Assembly: GCA_041908445.1 (NCBI GenBank)
Contig: JAYRFK010000005.1
Span: 1 to 64,000, forward strand
Length of the DNA: 64,000 nucleotides
Direction of reading: 5' to 3'
DNA from: JAEUJM01 sp041908445
GTDB lineage: Bacteria; Actinomycetota; Acidimicrobiia; Acidimicrobiales; DATDAH01
Part shown: positions 52,173 to 61,882 of the stretch, in pieces
How positions within the stretch are numbered: the first letter of the stretch is position 1
Layout of the letters: every line of letters starts with the position of its first letter
The notes under the pieces: generated by a model
Seen by the model: only the letters and a program-made list of their open reading frames with translations
Database searches by the model: none
Told to the model about the DNA's origin: nothing
Translations under genes and position numbers: made by a program

Positions 52173-53109
52173 CGAAGTCGAGGAACTCGTACGTGTCGAG
52201 GGTGAAGGTCTCCTGCGGCACCTCGTCCGAGAGGCTGCGGAACAGCAGGTTGAGCGGCGCCGGCTGGAGCTTGCGGGGCGGGCGCAGGCCCCGCACGGGC
52301 ACGTGGGCGTTGAACCCGGCGTACACCGCCGCCGGGGCCTTGTGGTACCGGCAGGCCGCGGCGATGGCCGACCGCGGCGACACGGTCTCGCCCACCGCCA
52401 GGGGCCGGCGGGGCAGGAACTTCACGATCACCGCGAACGGCAGGCCGCCGAACCGGTGCTCGACCGAGACGGTCAGCAGCTCGTCGCTCACGTGCACGAC
52501 GAAGCCCGCCCGCGGCTGCGAGAGGCGCCAGCGCAGCTGCCCGGGCGTCCACGCCTGGGTCCAGCCGGAGGCGGCGTGCTGGTCGATCTCGCCGGCGATC
52601 GCCGTGAACTCGTCGGAGGCCAGCCAGTCGGCATCGGCGGGTCGGCTCGCCACCCCCTTGGCCGAGCCGAAGGGGTGCACGACGCGCACCGGCAGCGGGC
52701 CGAGGAAGCGGTAGCCGAGGTACTTGAGGGCACCGGGCGTCGACTTCTCGTTGGGCACGGCGAGGATGCCCTTGGCCCCGTCGAGGCGCGCCCGCTCGTA
52801 GATGCGGTGGCCGATCTGGACGAAGTAGCCCTTGCGCTGGGCCCCCGAGCGGGTGACCGCGTTGAGCGAGAAGTAGACGGGGGCGGGGCCGCCGGCGTTG
52901 CGCCAGCGCTGCGGGATCAGCGCGTAGTGGGCCATGCGCCGGCCGTCCTCGTCGATGCCCTCGTAGACGCCGCCGCCCTCGGGGTTCTCGTCGTAGAGCC
53001 AGGCGAGGTAGTCGGGGCCGTCGAAGCGCTTGTCGGGCAGCTCGGCGTTGAGCAGCTCGGTGTTGCGCTCGTGCTGGCGCAGGACGTCGTCGTCGCCGGC
53101 GTCGGTCAT
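52162..53109 (-). CDS. GNAT/FemAB-like acyltransferase-fold protein
   Basis: 315 residues. The pattern FDGPDYLAWLYDENPEGGGVYEG, ALIPQRWRNAGGPAPVYFSL, TRSGAQRKGYFVQIGHRIYERA (quoted in pieces of no more than 20: TRSGAQRKGYFVQIGHRIYE) resembles the R/Q-x-x-G-x-G/A acyl-CoA loop and following helix of GNAT proteins found in surface polysaccharide clusters. GILAVPNEKSTPGALKYLGY is the usual C-terminal strand-helix. Likely N- or O-acylates a sugar; evidence is structural pattern only. Overlaps the GT39 gene upstream by 4 nt (GTGA-like arrangement on the minus strand). Confidence 0.65.
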   Translation of the reverse strand: MTDAGDDDVLRQHERNTELLNAELPDKRFDGPDYLAWLYDENPEGGGVYEGIDEDGRRMAHYALIPQRWRNAGGPAPVYFSLNAVTRSGAQRKGYFVQIGHRIYERARLDGAKGILAVPNEKSTPGALKYLGYRFLGPLPVRVVHPFGSAKGVASRPADADWLASDEFTAIAGEIDQHAASGWTQAWTPGQLRWRLSQPRAGFVVHVSDELLTVSVEHRFGGLPFAVIVKFLPRRPLAVGETVSPRSAIAAACRYHKAPAAVYAGFNAHVPVRGLRPPRKLQPAPLNLLFRSLSDEVPQETFTLDTYEFLDFDAY

Positions 53110-54635
53110 GGGGCCACCTCGGTCATGTCCGGACCATCTTGGCCCGCGCGCCGCCCCCACCGCCCGACCAGGGCGGCCAGGCCGAGGCCCGCGAGCACCA
53201 CGAGGGCCACGTCGGCGGGGATGCGGTAGCGGGTCGTGCCGAAGGCCAGCGCCGCCGTCACGGTGATCACCAGCATCGGCGCGACGAGGGGGATGAGGGT
53301 GATGCGCCGGCGCCACAGCCACACCGCGCCGACCGCGGCGAGGGGCAGCAGCAGGTAGTACATGGCGAGGCCCACCTGGGACGCCCGGCGGCCCCGCCCC
53401 TCGAGCTGGTCGTTGAAGCGCACGTTCTGCGCCGGCCGGTAGAGGTCCCACATGCGCCCGACCCGGGCCAGCATCACGACGGGCAGCCGGGAGGTGTGGT
53501 CGCCGACGTAGGCCACGGCCTGGTCGCGGGCGACCAGCTCCCGCTCGGACTCGTCGTACACGTGGCGGTCCTGCAGCGAGGCCTGCACCCGCTCGAGCTG
53601 CTCGGCGTCGGCGAAGCAGCCGGCGGGCAGGTCGATGCGCTCGCACATGCGGCGCTGGGTGGCGGCGGGGACGGTGGCGAGGTCGAAGCACTCGCCGTAG
53701 TAGCCGAGGTTGGAGCCGTAGTAGGTCTCGTCGCAGCTCGCGGTGTTGAGCACGGCGCCCGCGCCCGTGGACAGGTAGACGGGCTCCTCGAACCGGGAGA
53801 GGTTCCACCCGATCCACGGGGCGATCACGACCACGGTGACGAGGCCGCTCACCACGAGGCGGACGAGCCGGTCGCGCCCGGCGAGGTCGCGCGCCCGCAG
53901 CACCAGGGGCAGGACGAGGAACAGGCACAGCAGCGCGGACTCGGCCCGCGTCAGGGTGGCGAGCGCCACCGCCCCGCCGAGCCAGGCGGCGTTGGCCACG
54001 TTCGGCGCCCGCCAGAACCGGTAGGCGGCCAGCAGCACGACGGCCGCGATCGCGGCGAACAGCGACTCGGTCTGCAGCAGGAGGTCGTTCACCCAGAACA
54101 TCGGGTAGACCGCGGCGATGGCGCCGGCGGCGAGGCCGGCCCGGTGCCCGCCGAGCCGGTCGGCCACCGTGGCGATCAGCAGCACGGCCACCACGCCGAC
54201 CACGCCCGACACGAGGCGGTGGGCGGTGATGCTGGTCAGCCCGAGCGAGGACGCCAGCCCGAGCAGCAACGGGTAGAGCGGCGGCTTCTGGGCGCTGGCC
54301 ACGGCCTCGCCCGTCGAGCGCAGCCAGAGCGGGTCGACGAACCAGTGGCCATCGGCGATGGCCTTGCCCTGGAGGTGGACGTAGAGCGGGTCGTTGATTC
54401 CGGCGACGATGGCCACGCACCCCGCCGGGCCCCGCCCGTCGGGGCCGCACTCGGGGCGCACGACCAGGATCTCGTACCAGCGCACCGCGAGGGCGACGAG
54501 GGCCACCACCGCGAGGCCCCACTGGTAGCGGCTCGGCCGCCACCGCCCGGTGGGGGCCGGGTCGACGGGGGGCGCCGCCGCGTCCTCGACGCCGGGGTCG
54601 CCGGCGGGGGCCTCGCCCCCCGCGACCGTGCTCAC
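53106..54635 (-). CDS. GT39-type (PMT/ArnT-like) membrane glycosyltransferase (copy 2)
   Basis: 509 residues, ~11 membrane helices after a 35-residue Pro/Ala/Asp tail. First loop GINDPLYVHLQGKAIADG, AQKPPLYPLLLGLAS, AIAAVYPMFWVNDLLLQTES and TRAESALLCLFLVLP mark the family; the long external loop holds CDETYYGSNLGYYGEC and the DLYRPAQNVRFND segment. Two extra Cys pairs in that loop (RMCERIDLPAGC) suggest disulfides outside the membrane. GTG 54635 overlaps the next gene's stop. Paralogue of the enzymes at 47.9 and 54.6 kb. Confidence 0.85.
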   Translation of the reverse strand: MSTVAGGEAPAGDPGVEDAAAPPVDPAPTGRWRPSRYQWGLAVVALVALAVRWYEILVVRPECGPDGRGPAGCVAIVAGINDPLYVHLQGKAIADGHWFVDPLWLRSTGEAVASAQKPPLYPLLLGLASSLGLTSITAHRLVSGVVGVVAVLLIATVADRLGGHRAGLAAGAIAAVYPMFWVNDLLLQTESLFAAIAAVVLLAAYRFWRAPNVANAAWLGGAVALATLTRAESALLCLFLVLPLVLRARDLAGRDRLVRLVVSGLVTVVVIAPWIGWNLSRFEEPVYLSTGAGAVLNTASCDETYYGSNLGYYGECFDLATVPAATQRRMCERIDLPAGCFADAEQLERVQASLQDRHVYDESERELVARDQAVAYVGDHTSRLPVVMLARVGRMWDLYRPAQNVRFNDQLEGRGRRASQVGLAMYYLLLPLAAVGAVWLWRRRITLIPLVAPMLVITVTAALAFGTTRYRIPADVALVVLAGLGLAALVGRWGRRAGQDGPDMTEVAP

Positions 54636-56107
54636 TCGGCCGGCGCGCCGACCGGCTCGGGCGCCACCTCGGCGTCCGGCCCGGCGTCCGGATCGGTGGC
54701 CGGCCCGACGCCAGGCTCCGTGCCCGGCTGGTCGCCCACGGCACCGTCGACCGACCCGATCGCGCCCGGCTCACCCGGCTCGACCACGTCCTGGGCCTCG
54801 CCCATGCGCCGGCGCCACCCGGCGTCGAGCGCCACGGCGGCGAGGATGCACAGGATCAGGTCGACGGGCGTGCGGTAGCGGGTGACCCCGAACGACGCCG
54901 CCGCGGTGAACGTAACCATCGCGGCGATGCCGACGAAGGGGATGATCGTGACCTTGCGCCGGTACAGCACCACGAGACCGACCACCGAGAGGCCGAGGAG
55001 CACGTAGTACATGGCCAGGCCGGTGCGCACCGGCACCTGGCCGCGGCGCTCGAAGAGGATGTCGAGGTTGGCGCCCTGGATCGGGGCGTAGAGGCTCCAC
55101 ATGCGCCCGATGCGGGCGGCGACCACCACGGGCAGGCGACCCTTGTGGGCCGACATGTACTCGGTGGCCAGCTCGCGGTGGGCCTCGTCGACGACCGACT
55201 CGTCGCCCTCGGGGAAGTCCTTGAGGGTGCAGCTGTCATCCCAGTAGCCGAGCTTGTCGCCGTAGTAGGTGGCGTCGCAGTTGCCGTAGGCCATCACCCG
55301 GCCGGTGCCCGAGGCCAGGTAGACGGGCTCGGTGAACCGGCCCAGGTTGTGGACCACCCAGGGCGCCATCAGCGCCACCGTCACCACCCCGACGAGCACG
55401 GCCAGGCCGGCCTTCTTCGCCCACGTGATCCCCGGGAGGACGAGCGCGAGCGGCGCCACCACGAAGACCAGGAAGGTGGCGCCTTCCGAGCGGGTCAGGG
55501 CGGACACCGCGATGGCCACGCCCAGGAGCGCGGCGGTGCCCCAGTCGGGCCGGCGCCACAGCCGGTAGCAGAGCAGCAGCACCGCCCCCACGGCCACCGT
55601 GTAGAGCGACTCCGAGAGGATGAGGCCGTCGTTGATCCAGAGGTTCGGGTAGACCGCGGCCAGCAGCGCGGCCACGAGGCCCGTGCGGCGACCACCGACC
55701 TGACGGCCGACGAGGCCCACGAAGGCCACCGCGAGGGCGCCCAGCAGGCAGCCGGCGATGCGCTGCTCGAGCGGCGTCTCGAAGCCCAGCTTGGCCACGC
55801 CGGCGAGGTAGACGAGGTACATCGGCGGGTGCCCGGCCGACGGCTCGAGCACACCGCGCTCGCGGCAGGCCGCCACCGCCTGGTCGTTGCTCATCCCCGG
55901 CTCGCGCACCGAGTCGAGGCACGCGAAGGGGTCGTAGAGGTCGCCGTGGTCGGCCAGCAGCAGGCTCTGGGTGTGGTACCAGTTGTTGTCGTCGAGGCCC
56001 AGGGGGAGGTTCTGGTAGCCCCCCAGCGTGGCGCCGACGCGCACCGCGAAGGCCAGGCCCACGACGAGCGCCAGCAGGACCGGGAAGGACCGCAGGCGTG
56101 TGGGCAC
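54632..56107 (-). CDS. GT39-type (PMT/ArnT-like) membrane glycosyltransferase (copy 3)
   Basis: 491 residues, ~11 membrane helices. First loop LGLDDNNWYHTQSLLLAD carries the adjacent acidic pair used for metal/acceptor binding in this family; AGHPPMYLVYLAG, LLAAVYPNLWINDGLILSES and TRSEGATFLVFVVAP follow. External loop CDATYYGDKLGYWDDSC parallels copies 1 and 2. The C-terminal 65 residues are an acidic, Pro/Gly-rich disordered tail. GTG 56107 is supported by a TAGGAT box 8 nt upstream. First gene of the minus-strand run to 50566. Confidence 0.87.
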   Translation of the reverse strand: MPTRLRSFPVLLALVVGLAFAVRVGATLGGYQNLPLGLDDNNWYHTQSLLLADHGDLYDPFACLDSVREPGMSNDQAVAACRERGVLEPSAGHPPMYLVYLAGVAKLGFETPLEQRIAGCLLGALAVAFVGLVGRQVGGRRTGLVAALLAAVYPNLWINDGLILSESLYTVAVGAVLLLCYRLWRRPDWGTAALLGVAIAVSALTRSEGATFLVFVVAPLALVLPGITWAKKAGLAVLVGVVTVALMAPWVVHNLGRFTEPVYLASGTGRVMAYGNCDATYYGDKLGYWDDSCTLKDFPEGDESVVDEAHRELATEYMSAHKGRLPVVVAARIGRMWSLYAPIQGANLDILFERRGQVPVRTGLAMYYVLLGLSVVGLVVLYRRKVTIIPFVGIAAMVTFTAAASFGVTRYRTPVDLILCILAAVALDAGWRRRMGEAQDVVEPGEPGAIGSVDGAVGDQPGTEPGVGPATDPDAGPDAEVAPEPVGAPAE

Positions 56108-56115
56108 GGCGCGCC

Positions 56116-56121
56116 ATCCTA
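56116..56121 (-). promoter_or_regulatory. -10 box TAGGAT, leaderless promoter of GT39 copy 3
   Basis: Eight nucleotides before GTG 56107. The divergent TACGAT (56137-56142, plus strand) may be the -10 box for AftD-like gene 4 with a ~90-nt leader; the two hexamers are 15 bp apart. Confidence 0.45.
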
Positions 56122-56136
56122 CTCAGGGGCCAGGAG

Positions 56137-56142
56137 TACGAT
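56137..56142 (+). promoter_or_regulatory. -10-like TACGAT upstream of AftD-like gene 4
   Basis: Fits TAnnnT. The leader that would follow (to 56235) is C-rich and holds no obvious ribosome site or gene. Confidence 0.35.
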
Positions 56143-56234
56143 GATGCGCCCGGCGGCGGCGGCGCGGGCCCCCGCTCCCGCCCGCTCCCCGACCGTCCGC
56201 AGCCCCGGAGTCGACGCATCTCCCCAACCGCCGC

Positions 56235-59200
56235 GTGCCCGATCCTCCGATGACCGCCGAGCCCTCCGCCTCGGCGGGACCCCGCACGCGCCCGCCGGAG
56301 GACGCCCCGGCCGCCGGCGGCCGCGCCGCCCGTGCCCTGGTGGCCTCGGTGCCGTTGCTCGTGCTCGCCGCGGTGACCTACCTGCCGCTGCTGTTCACCA
56401 AGCCCGGCCGGGTGGGGGCCGACACCAAGACCTACCTCTACCTCGACCCCGGTCGCCTCCTGCACGACGCCCCGTTCCTCTGGGACCCGGGCATCGGCCT
56501 GGGCACGGTCACCCACCAGAACATCGGCTACCTGTGGCCGCTCGGCCCCTTCTACTGGGTGCTCGACGCCGTCGGCCTGCCCGACTGGGTGGCCCAGCGC
56601 CTGTGGCTCGGCACCGTGCTGTTCGCGGCGGGGGCCGGCGTCCTCTACCTGCTCCGCACCCTGCACTGGGCGCCCCTGGCCCCCCGCCGGGCGACGGGGG
56701 CCTGGTCGCGCCGCTGGTGGGACCTCGGCCTGATCGTCGCCGCCCTCGCCTACGCCCTCAGCCCCTACCTGCTCGCCTACGCCGCCCGGCTGTCGGTGAT
56801 CCTGCTGCCGTGGGCGGCCCTGCCGTGGCTCGTCGCCCTCACCGCCCGCTCCCTGCGCCACGGCGGCTGGCGCCACCCCGCGCTGTTCGCGCTGGTGGTG
56901 CTGACCGTGGGTGCCATCAACGCCACCTCCCTCATCCTCGTCGGCCTCGGCCCCCTCCTCTGGGTGCTCTGGGCCGTCTTCATCGAGCGGGAGGTCCCCT
57001 GGAGACGGGCCGTCGGCGCGGTCCTGCGCATCGGGCTCCTCACCGTCGTCACCTCGCTGTGGTGGGTCGCGGGGCTGGCCCTCCAGGGCAGCTTCGGCAT
57101 CCCCATCCTGCGCTACACCGAGACCTACCAGGCCGTGGCGGTCACCTCGAGCGCCCCCGAGCTGCTGCGGGGCCTCGGGTACTGGTTCTTCTACGGCAAC
57201 GACAAGTTCGGCCAGTGGATCCTGCCGAGCATCGGGTACATGAGCTGGGGCGTCCCCCTCAGCTACGGCCTGCCGTTCCTGGCCTTCGTGTCGGCCCTCG
57301 TCACCCGCTTCCGCCACCGGGCCTTCTTCGTGCTGTGCATCGCGGTCGGCGTCGTCGTGGGCATCGGTGGCCACCCCTACGCCGACCCGTCGCCGCTCGG
57401 ACGGATCTTCCGGGACTTCACCAACCTCGACGCCGGCCTGGCCTTCCGCAGCACCGCCCGCGCCGTCCCCCTCGTCGTGCTCGGCACCGCGGTGCTGCTC
57501 GGCGCCGGCGTCAACGCCCTCGGCCGGGCCCTCCCCCGCCTGGCCCTGCCCGCCGGGCTCGTGGCCATCGCGCTGGTGCTCGCCAACATGCCGGCCACGT
57601 GGGGCGGCAACCTCGTCGACCGCAACCTCGACCGGGCCGAGGACGTGCCCGCCTACTGGCACGAGGCCGCCGCCGCCCTCGACGCCGGCGACCACCAGAC
57701 CCGCGTGCTCGAGCTGCCGGGCAGCGACTTCGCCGCCTACCGCTGGGGCACCACCGTCGACCCCATCACCCCCGGCCTCATGGACCGGCCCTACGTCGCC
57801 CGCGAGCTCATCCCCTACGGCTCGCACCCGTCCGCCAACCTCCTCAACGCCCTCGACCGGCCCCTCCAGGAGGACACCTTCGACCCCGACGCCCTGGCCC
57901 CGATGGCCCGCCTGCTCGGCGTCGGCGACGTCGTCCTGCGGTCGGACCTCGCCTACGAGCGCTACCGCACGCCCCGCCCCCGGGCCACCTACGACCTCAT
58001 GAACTCGGTGCCGGGCCTGGGCGCCCCCACCGGCTTCGGGTCGCCCGAGCCCGCGAACACGGCCCGGCGGTCGCTGCCGCTCATCGACGAGGTCGAGCTC
58101 GGCACCGACCCGACCCTGCCCGAGCCGCCCAAGGTCGCCGTGTACCCGGTGGAGGACCCCGAGCCCATCATCCGCGCCGTCCTGCGCGACCGCCCGATGC
58201 TGCTGGCGGGCGACGGCGACGGCCTCGTGCAGGCGGCCGGCGCCGGGATCGTCGACCCGAACCAGGCCATCTTCTACGCCGGCACCTTCGCCGCGGACCC
58301 CGACGCCCTGCAGGCCCGGCTCGACGAGGGCGCCGACCTGGTCGTCACCGACTCCAACCGCAAGCGGGCCCGGCGGTGGAGCGCGGTCCGCGAGAACGAG
58401 GGCTACACCGAGCGGGCCGGCGAGGAGCCCCTCGTCGACGAGCCGGGCGACAACCGCCTCCAGGTGTTCCCCGACGCCGGCGACGACTCGTTCACCGTGT
58501 CCGAGCAGCGGGGCGGGACCACGGTGTCGGCCACCCACTACGGCAACCCCATCACGTTCACCCCCGGCGAGCGGGCGGCGCTGGCCATGGACGGCGACCC
58601 GGCCACCGCGTGGCGGGTGGGCGCGTTCTCCGACGTCGAGGGCGAGCGGCTCGAGATCGAGCTCGACGAGCCCCTCACCACCGACCGCATCTCGTTCCTG
58701 CAGCCCCAGAACGGCGTGCGCAACCGCACCATCACCGGCGTGCAGCTGCGCTTCGACGGCGGTGACCCCGTCGACGCCACCCTCGACGAGTCGTCGCTCG
58801 CCGGCGAGGGCCAGACCGTCACCTTCGACGAGCGCACGTTCTCGCACGTGACCGTCGAGATCACCGACGACAGCGTCGGCTCCCGGGTGAAGTACACCGG
58901 CCTCTCCCCCGTGGGCTTCGCCGAGATCGGCCTCGGCGACCTCACCGTGGACGAGCTGGTCCGGCCCCCCACCGACCTGCTCGACGCCGCCGGCGCCGAC
59001 TCCATCGACCACCCGCTCACGTACCTGTTCTCGCGGCAGCGCACGAACCCGGCCGAGCCGGTGCGCTCCGACGAGGAGGCCGCCATGGCCCGGATCATCG
59101 ACCTGCCGGTGGGCCGGTCGTTCACGGTCACGGGCGACGCCCGGCTGAGCGCCCAGGCCCCCGACGACGTCATCGACGCCCTGGTGGGGATGCCCGGCGC

Positions 59201-60764
59201 CGAGGAGGGCGGGGTCACGGCCCGGTCGTCGGCCCACCTGGCCGGCAAGCTCTCGGCCCGGGCCTCCTCGGCCATCGACGGCGACCCCACGACCGCCTGG
59301 GAGTCGCCGTACGAGCGCCCCGACGGCGCCTGGGTCTCCTACACGGTCGCCGACCCGGTCACCGTCGACCACCTCGACCTCCAGGTGGTCGCCGACGGCC
59401 GCCACTCGCTGCCCACCCAGGTCACGGTCACCGCCGACGGCGGCGCCGCCCCCGTCGTGGTGGACCTGCCCGACCTCGAGCGCGAGCGGGGCACCGAGGT
59501 GGGCCACGTCGTGGACGTGCCGGTCGACCTGCCCACCGAGCTCACCGGCCGCACGTTCCGGGTGACCCTCACGGGCGTCCAGCCCCTGCTCACCCAGGAC
59601 TGGTACGGCAACGCCCCGCTGCCCCTCCCGGTGGGCCTCGCCGAGGTGGGCCTGCCCGGTGTGCGGGCGGGGCAGCCCGATGCCGAGGTCGCCGGCGAGT
59701 GCCGCGACGACCTCCTCGCCATCGCCGGCGAGGCGGTGCCGGTCCGCCTGGCCGGCTCGAGCGAGGACGCGGTGGCCCGCCGGCCCCTCGCCCTCGAGCA
59801 GTGCGGCGGCGAGCGCGCGGTCGCCCTCGACGACGGCGAGAGCATCCTGCGGGCCCGGCCGGGTCGCGCCACCGGCGTCGACGTGGACGCCCTCGACCTG
59901 GCCTCGCGGGCCGGCGGTGACCCCGGCCGGGCCGACGAGCCCCACGCCCCCGGTCCCGAGGTCGAGGTGGTCCACGAGGGCTTCGTCGACGCGAAGGTGC
60001 GGGTCGACGAGCCGAGCGAGCCGTTCTGGCTGATCCTCGGCCAGAGCTGGAACCCCGGTTGGACGGCCGATGTCCGGGGCGCAGACGGCGGTGACCTCGG
60101 GGCGTCGACGCTCGTCAACGGCTACGCCAACGCCTGGGCCGTCGAGCCGCCCGCCGACGGCGGCGACGTGACCATCGCGCTCGAGTGGACGCCGCAACGG
60201 GCGGTCTGGCTGGCGATGGGCCTGTCCGGGCTCGGCGTGCTCGCGTGCCTCGTCCTGCTCGTGCTCGACCCCCGCCGGCGCCGCACCCTGGCCGCGGAGG
60301 CCGAGGCCGACGAGGTGGACCCGGGCCTGCGCCCGACCTGGTCCGACCCCCGCGCCGGCATCGACCGGCCCTCGCGCTGGGGCGTGGCCCTGGCCGCGGG
60401 CGCCGTCGCCCTCCTGCTCACCGCCGGGTTCAGCGGCCCCGTGTGGGGTGTGATCGCCGGCGTGGGCGCCGTCGCGGCCCTGCGCTGGCGGTGGGGGCTG
60501 CCCGCCGTGCGCCTCGGCGCCCTGCTCGGCTTCGGCGGGGCCATCGCCTACATCACCGTCAGCCAGGTCGTGCACCGCTACCCGGCCGACTTCGACTGGC
60601 CGGTGCGCTTCGACGTCACCAACTGGCCGGTCTTCACCGCGCTGGCCCTGCTCGTGGTCGCGACCCTGGTCGACGTGGCCGTGGCCCGTAGGGTGCCAGG
60701 GTCCGACGAGGGCCCGGCACCGGCCGGGCCGGCACCGGGAGGTGACGCGCCATCCGCATCGTGA
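56235..60764 (+). CDS. AftD-like giant membrane arabinofuranosyltransferase-family protein 4
   Basis: 1509 residues (1504 from ATG 56250), the largest and most canonical copy. GADTKTYLYLDPGRLLHDAP, HQNIGYLWPLGPFYWVLDAV, GLPDWVAQRLWLGTVLFAAG and RGLGYWFFYGNDKFGQW follow the AftD/DUF3367 pattern; ~11 helices to residue ~460. Discoidin-like modules are marked by AMDGDPATAW (~784) and AIDGDPTTAW (~1013); the shared terminal motif is QSWNPGWTADVRGADGG, then four helices. In mycobacteria AftD primes alpha-1,3 branches of arabinan with decaprenyl-phospho-arabinose. Coupled by GTGA to an SGNH-like gene. Activity here is inferred from family only. Confidence 0.87.
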   Translation: MPDPPMTAEPSASAGPRTRPPEDAPAAGGRAARALVASVPLLVLAAVTYLPLLFTKPGRVGADTKTYLYLDPGRLLHDAPFLWDPGIGLGTVTHQNIGYLWPLGPFYWVLDAVGLPDWVAQRLWLGTVLFAAGAGVLYLLRTLHWAPLAPRRATGAWSRRWWDLGLIVAALAYALSPYLLAYAARLSVILLPWAALPWLVALTARSLRHGGWRHPALFALVVLTVGAINATSLILVGLGPLLWVLWAVFIEREVPWRRAVGAVLRIGLLTVVTSLWWVAGLALQGSFGIPILRYTETYQAVAVTSSAPELLRGLGYWFFYGNDKFGQWILPSIGYMSWGVPLSYGLPFLAFVSALVTRFRHRAFFVLCIAVGVVVGIGGHPYADPSPLGRIFRDFTNLDAGLAFRSTARAVPLVVLGTAVLLGAGVNALGRALPRLALPAGLVAIALVLANMPATWGGNLVDRNLDRAEDVPAYWHEAAAALDAGDHQTRVLELPGSDFAAYRWGTTVDPITPGLMDRPYVARELIPYGSHPSANLLNALDRPLQEDTFDPDALAPMARLLGVGDVVLRSDLAYERYRTPRPRATYDLMNSVPGLGAPTGFGSPEPANTARRSLPLIDEVELGTDPTLPEPPKVAVYPVEDPEPIIRAVLRDRPMLLAGDGDGLVQAAGAGIVDPNQAIFYAGTFAADPDALQARLDEGADLVVTDSNRKRARRWSAVRENEGYTERAGEEPLVDEPGDNRLQVFPDAGDDSFTVSEQRGGTTVSATHYGNPITFTPGERAALAMDGDPATAWRVGAFSDVEGERLEIELDEPLTTDRISFLQPQNGVRNRTITGVQLRFDGGDPVDATLDESSLAGEGQTVTFDERTFSHVTVEITDDSVGSRVKYTGLSPVGFAEIGLGDLTVDELVRPPTDLLDAAGADSIDHPLTYLFSRQRTNPAEPVRSDEEAAMARIIDLPVGRSFTVTGDARLSAQAPDDVIDALVGMPGAEEGGVTARSSAHLAGKLSARASSAIDGDPTTAWESPYERPDGAWVSYTVADPVTVDHLDLQVVADGRHSLPTQVTVTADGGAAPVVVDLPDLERERGTEVGHVVDVPVDLPTELTGRTFRVTLTGVQPLLTQDWYGNAPLPLPVGLAEVGLPGVRAGQPDAEVAGECRDDLLAIAGEAVPVRLAGSSEDAVARRPLALEQCGGERAVALDDGESILRARPGRATGVDVDALDLASRAGGDPGRADEPHAPGPEVEVVHEGFVDAKVRVDEPSEPFWLILGQSWNPGWTADVRGADGGDLGASTLVNGYANAWAVEPPADGGDVTIALEWTPQRAVWLAMGLSGLGVLACLVLLVLDPRRRRTLAAEAEADEVDPGLRPTWSDPRAGIDRPSRWGVALAAGAVALLLTAGFSGPVWGVIAGVGAVAALRWRWGLPAVRLGALLGFGGAIAYITVSQVVHRYPADFDWPVRFDVTNWPVFTALALLVVATLVDVAVARRVPGSDEGPAPAGPAPGGDAPSAS

Positions 60765-61795
60765 AGGTCGCCGCGGTGATCGGCGCCATGGTCCTCGTGG
60801 TGCTGGCCCTCTCCGAGCTGGGGGCGCGCGCCCTCGGGCCCTACCTGCCCGAGCCGCTGCTCTACAGCGACAAGAGCACGCAGGTGAAGGTCGCCCAGAT
60901 GGAACGCCTGGCCCGGCGCGAGGGCTGCGTCGACATCGCCTTCGTGGGCAACTCCATGACCCGCGACGCGGTCGACCCCCGCACCTACACCGCGTCCGAC
61001 CCCCAGCACCGCAGCGCGTACAACGCCGCCCTCGACGCGGCCACGCCGGCGCTGCTCGAGCGCTGGACCCTCGAGCAGGTCGAGCCCCGGCTCGACCCCG
61101 CCACGGTGGTGCTCGGCCTCTCCAGCTTCGACCTGAACGACAACGCCCGCATCGCGGCATCGGCCCTCGACAGCTACACCACGGCCACGCTGTCGCGTGA
61201 CGACCTCTTCGGCCGGCTCCAGGCGCCCTTCGTCGAGCACTCGGCCCTGTTCGAGTACCGCAACGAGCTGCGCGACCCGAGCCAGCTGTGGGCCGGGATC
61301 CAGGCCGCCGCCGACGGCGAGCGCCAGGAGCGCCTCAGCGCCGACGGCATCGAGGGCATCATCGGCCCCGACGGCGAGGGCCTCTCCCGTCGGGAGCTCC
61401 GGTACACGGGCGCGGTCAGCATCCAGCGCTTCGACCGCACCGAGCTGCTCAACGACTTCCGGATGGGCGGGGCCCAGCTCACCGCGGCCGAGGACCTGAT
61501 CGAGGGGCTCCAGGACCGCGGCGTCGAGGTGGTGCTGCTGCTGCTCCCCGTCACCGAGGACTACATCGCACAGCACCCGGCGCAGGGCGCCGACTTCCAG
61601 CGGTACCTGGTGACCGCCCGGCGCCTGGCCGAATCCACCGGGGCGACCCTGGTGGAGGCCCAGGGCTGGGCCGCCGGCGACGAGCAGTTCGCCGACACCC
61701 ACCACCTCAACGGCGACGGGTCCCTGGCCTTCAGCGCCGACCTCCCCGGCCTGCTCGCCGACGCCGGCGCCACCACCCCCGCCTGCGAGCCCTGA
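60761..61795 (+). CDS. membrane-anchored SGNH-hydrolase-like protein
   Basis: 344 residues. An N-terminal signal anchor (VAAVIGAMVLVVLALSELG) precedes an SGNH-type domain: FVGNSMTRDAVDPRTY (block I, nucleophile Ser), VVLGLSSFDLND, and the Asp-His pair in FADTHHLNGDG. The layout resembles AlgX/DltD-like proteins that handle O-acyl groups on exported polysaccharides. Coupled to AftD-like gene 4 by GTGA, so it probably modifies or trims that glycan. Whether it is an esterase or a transferase cannot be told. Confidence 0.72.
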   Translation: MKVAAVIGAMVLVVLALSELGARALGPYLPEPLLYSDKSTQVKVAQMERLARREGCVDIAFVGNSMTRDAVDPRTYTASDPQHRSAYNAALDAATPALLERWTLEQVEPRLDPATVVLGLSSFDLNDNARIAASALDSYTTATLSRDDLFGRLQAPFVEHSALFEYRNELRDPSQLWAGIQAAADGERQERLSADGIEGIIGPDGEGLSRRELRYTGAVSIQRFDRTELLNDFRMGGAQLTAAEDLIEGLQDRGVEVVLLLLPVTEDYIAQHPAQGADFQRYLVTARRLAESTGATLVEAQGWAAGDEQFADTHHLNGDGSLAFSADLPGLLADAGATTPACEP

Positions 61796-61882
61796 CCGCC
61801 GGCACCCCGGCCCCTCACCAGGCCCCGGCACCGGGCGGCGGCAGGGCCTGCTGGCAACTCGGGCCGCCGGGCGAGCACAATC

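Noticed and set aside
56141..56240. ATGATG start of a small leader gene ahead of AftD-like gene 4
   Set aside because: The frame runs on as an Arg/Pro/Ala-rich shadow through the AftD-like gene, has no ribosome site and does not end before it.
55236..61160. 1974-codon minus-strand open frame opposite AftD-like gene 4
   Set aside because: Shadow frame; low-complexity Gly/Val/Asp/Arg with no recognisable fold, and it would overrun two other genes.
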